Assembly: GCA_009705075.1 (NCBI GenBank)
Contig: WLCY01000036.1
Location: 1 to 6,336, forward strand
DNA: 6,336 nucleotides
Direction: 5' to 3'
Source of the DNA: Actinomycetota bacterium
GTDB lineage: Bacteria; Actinomycetota; Actinomycetes; Nanopelagicales; Nanopelagicaceae
The translations under genes and the position numbers were made by a program. Shown here one piece after another: positions 4,784 through 6,336 of this stretch. Within the stretch, counting starts at the first letter, position 1; each line of letters begins with the position of its first letter. Under the pieces are notes generated by a model. It made no database searches and was not told where the DNA came from. It saw only the letters and a program-made list of their open reading frames with translations.

Positions 4784-6328
4784 CTACGGCTTCTTATTTA
4801 CCGTAATTGTCACATCTGATCCAATTACCTGAGTCGTTTCTGCAGCAGGGGCTTGTGCCAGCACAACTCCAAGTGGTTTGGTCTCATCGAAGGCACCTAA
4901 CTCTTTTACTAAGAAACCTGCCTGGGTCAAGATGGTTTGGGCTTCAATTCCTGTTAGATCGATTAATGCAGGAACCTTTACGTTCCCGCTAGCAATTTCT
5001 AGAATAACGCCACCACCAGCCTTAATAATTGAACCAGCATCCGGAGTTATCTTAAGAACGACACCAGTTCGTGAATTCGAATCAACTGGAATTATTTGCG
5101 TTACAAGCAAACCAGCTGCTGATAGTTCATTTCGCGCCTCTTCCAAACTCAATCCGACAATCGTAGTTGGAACTGTTGTATCACCAGGCCCATCAGAAAT
5201 TGTGAGAGTAATACTGCTTCCTTTTGGTGCACGAGTAGCAGCAAGCGGAAGTTGAGAGGCAACGCGATCCTTAGGAATTCTAGAATCAGGAGCACGTTGA
5301 ATATTTATTGTATAACTACTTAATAAATCCTCGGCAGCGCTTTGAGTTAAACCAACAACGTTTGGAATCTGTAGCGATGGCGGAGGTGAACTTGTACTAA
5401 ATGAATTTATTGCAATCCCAACTAATAGTAAAAATACTGCAGCAGCGCCACCCATTACAAGAAAATTGCGACGTGGAACAATTCGGCGAATTTTAGTCGT
5501 TACGTTCTGGCCCTTCATGGCCCGGCGAATATCGGCCAACATCATTTCTGCGCTTTGATAACGATCAGAAGGGTTCTTTGCTAGAGCGACAGTAATAATT
5601 TTGTCGATGTTCGCATCGAGATCAGGGTTTATTGAACTTGGAAGCGGGAAGTCAGCTGATACATGCTGATATGCAATAGCCACGGGCGTGTCACCAGTAA
5701 AGGGAGGTCGACCGGTTACCAATTCATAAAGTAGACAACCAACTGAGTAAATATCGCTCCGTAAATCAGAAGCTTCACCTGTAGCTTGTTCTGGCGACAA
5801 ATACTGCGCGGTTCCAACAACGTTCCAAGTGCTTGTCATGGTTGCACCAATGTCGTCCATAGCACGAGCAATTCCAAAATCCATCACTTTTACATCACCG
5901 GAATCAGTCAACATGATGTTTCCAGGCTTAATATCTCTATGAATAATGCCATTCATGTGAGAGTAAGAAAGAGCATCTAAAACACCTTCAATTATTTCAA
6001 GCGAACGTTCAACGCCGAAAGCTTGCGGTTCTAGTAACTCATCACGAAGGGTGTGGCCATTTACCAACTCCATAACAATGTATGAATTAGAACCTTCTTC
6101 ACCCGAGTCGTATACCGCAACAATTCCTGGATGATTTAATCCAGCGGCGGCCAGCGCCTCTTTACGAAATCTCGCAACAAAGGATGGATCGCGGGCGAGA
6201 TCACTTCGCAAGACTTTAACTGCAACTTTTCTCGAAAGTCTTTGATCTTCACCGATATAGACATCGGCCATACCACCCGTGCCTATCATCTGACCGATTT
6301 GATATCTATTCCCAAACACTTTAACCAT
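4784..6328 (-). CDS. pknB: PknB-type Ser/Thr protein kinase with three PASTA domains
   Basis: This 514-residue transmembrane kinase regulates peptidoglycan synthesis and division in response to cell-wall fragments. The N-terminal Hanks kinase domain (about 9-268) has the glycine loop GTGGMADV (16-23), Lys38, αC Glu57, HRDIKPGN (130-137; Asp132) and DFG (150-152). Its activation loop ends in GTAQYLSPEQ. Thr165 and Thr167 align with the autophosphorylated Thr171 and Thr173 of M. tuberculosis PknB, so it should be active. A basic linker (about 271-287) of only some 17 residues leads to a membrane helix (about 288-308). Three extracellular PASTA repeats follow (about 316-380, 382-448, 449-512), each opening with an I/VP.. 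motif. M. tuberculosis PknB has 626 residues, four PASTA repeats and a much longer linker. The ATG is followed by a normal kinase N-terminus. Only 8 bp lie upstream in the window, so the promoter and upstream gene cannot be seen. Confidence 0.95.
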   Translation of the reverse strand: MVKVFGNRYQIGQMIGTGGMADVYIGEDQRLSRKVAVKVLRSDLARDPSFVARFRKEALAAAGLNHPGIVAVYDSGEEGSNSYIVMELVNGHTLRDELLEPQAFGVERSLEIIEGVLDALSYSHMNGIIHRDIKPGNIMLTDSGDVKVMDFGIARAMDDIGATMTSTWNVVGTAQYLSPEQATGEASDLRSDIYSVGCLLYELVTGRPPFTGDTPVAIAYQHVSADFPLPSSINPDLDANIDKIITVALAKNPSDRYQSAEMMLADIRRAMKGQNVTTKIRRIVPRRNFLVMGGAAAVFLLLVGIAINSFSTSSPPPSLQIPNVVGLTQSAAEDLLSSYTINIQRAPDSRIPKDRVASQLPLAATRAPKGSSITLTISDGPGDTTVPTTIVGLSLEEARNELSAAGLLVTQIIPVDSNSRTGVVLKITPDAGSIIKAGGGVILEIASGNVKVPALIDLTGIEAQTILTQAGFLVKELGAFDETKPLGVVLAQAPAAETTQVIGSDVTITVNKKP

Positions 6329-6336
6329 TTGCAGCC

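Noticed and set aside
4878..5255. Open frame of 125 codons on the + strand.
   Set aside because: It lies wholly antisense to the PASTA repeats of pknB, whose domain structure is continuous. The translated product shows no recognisable family and no ribosome site or promoter precedes it.

Overview
The window comes from a low-GC actinobacterium. It encodes CrgA, a divisome protein known only from Actinobacteria, a PknB-type Ser/Thr kinase with extracellular PASTA repeats, and a dCTP deaminase of the bifunctional mycobacterial type. The base composition is AT-leaning (roughly low-to-mid 40s % GC by eye, not computed), unlike typical soil actinobacteria. This fits streamlined freshwater plankton such as the acI lineage (Nanopelagicales). 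That placement is inference; the phylum is well supported.

Layout. The left third is on the + strand: dcd (43-621), then lemA (674-1225) and htpX (1229-2119), with only 3 nt between lemA and htpX. The right two thirds are on the - strand and read from right to left: pknB (6328-4784), crgA (4729-4472), an OmpR/PhoB-family response regulator (4339-3596) and its histidine kinase (3574-2114). htpX and the histidine kinase converge and overlap by 6 bp through their adjacent stop codons, with no room for a terminator. Coding density is very high. The only sizeable noncoding gap is 4340-4471.

How the genes may work together. dcd supplies dUMP for thymidylate synthesis. LemA and HtpX form a membrane pair, with HtpX the zinc protease for membrane-protein quality control. 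PknB senses muropeptide or lipid II through PASTA domains and controls growth and division, and CrgA recruits peptidoglycan synthases to the septum. pknB and crgA are near neighbours close to oriC in Mycobacterium tuberculosis, so this stretch looks like the remains of the conserved origin-proximal growth and division locus, here followed by a PhoP/PhoR-like two-component system.

Noncoding signals. The 4340-4471 gap holds three DnaA-box-like 9-mers (one perfect TTATCCACA, two with 8/9 matches) and an adjacent perfect 7-bp inverted repeat. One box overlaps the predicted -35 of the response-regulator promoter. Several genes (dcd, lemA, crgA) have a TANNNT- or TATAAT-like -10 element 5-6 nt before the start codon and no Shine-Dalgarno sequence, as expected for leaderless mRNAs. 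A 10-bp palindrome sits in the lemA promoter. I found no RNA genes, insertion sequences, CRISPR arrays or phage genes, and no wholly new system. The DnaA-box cluster is the most notable signal.
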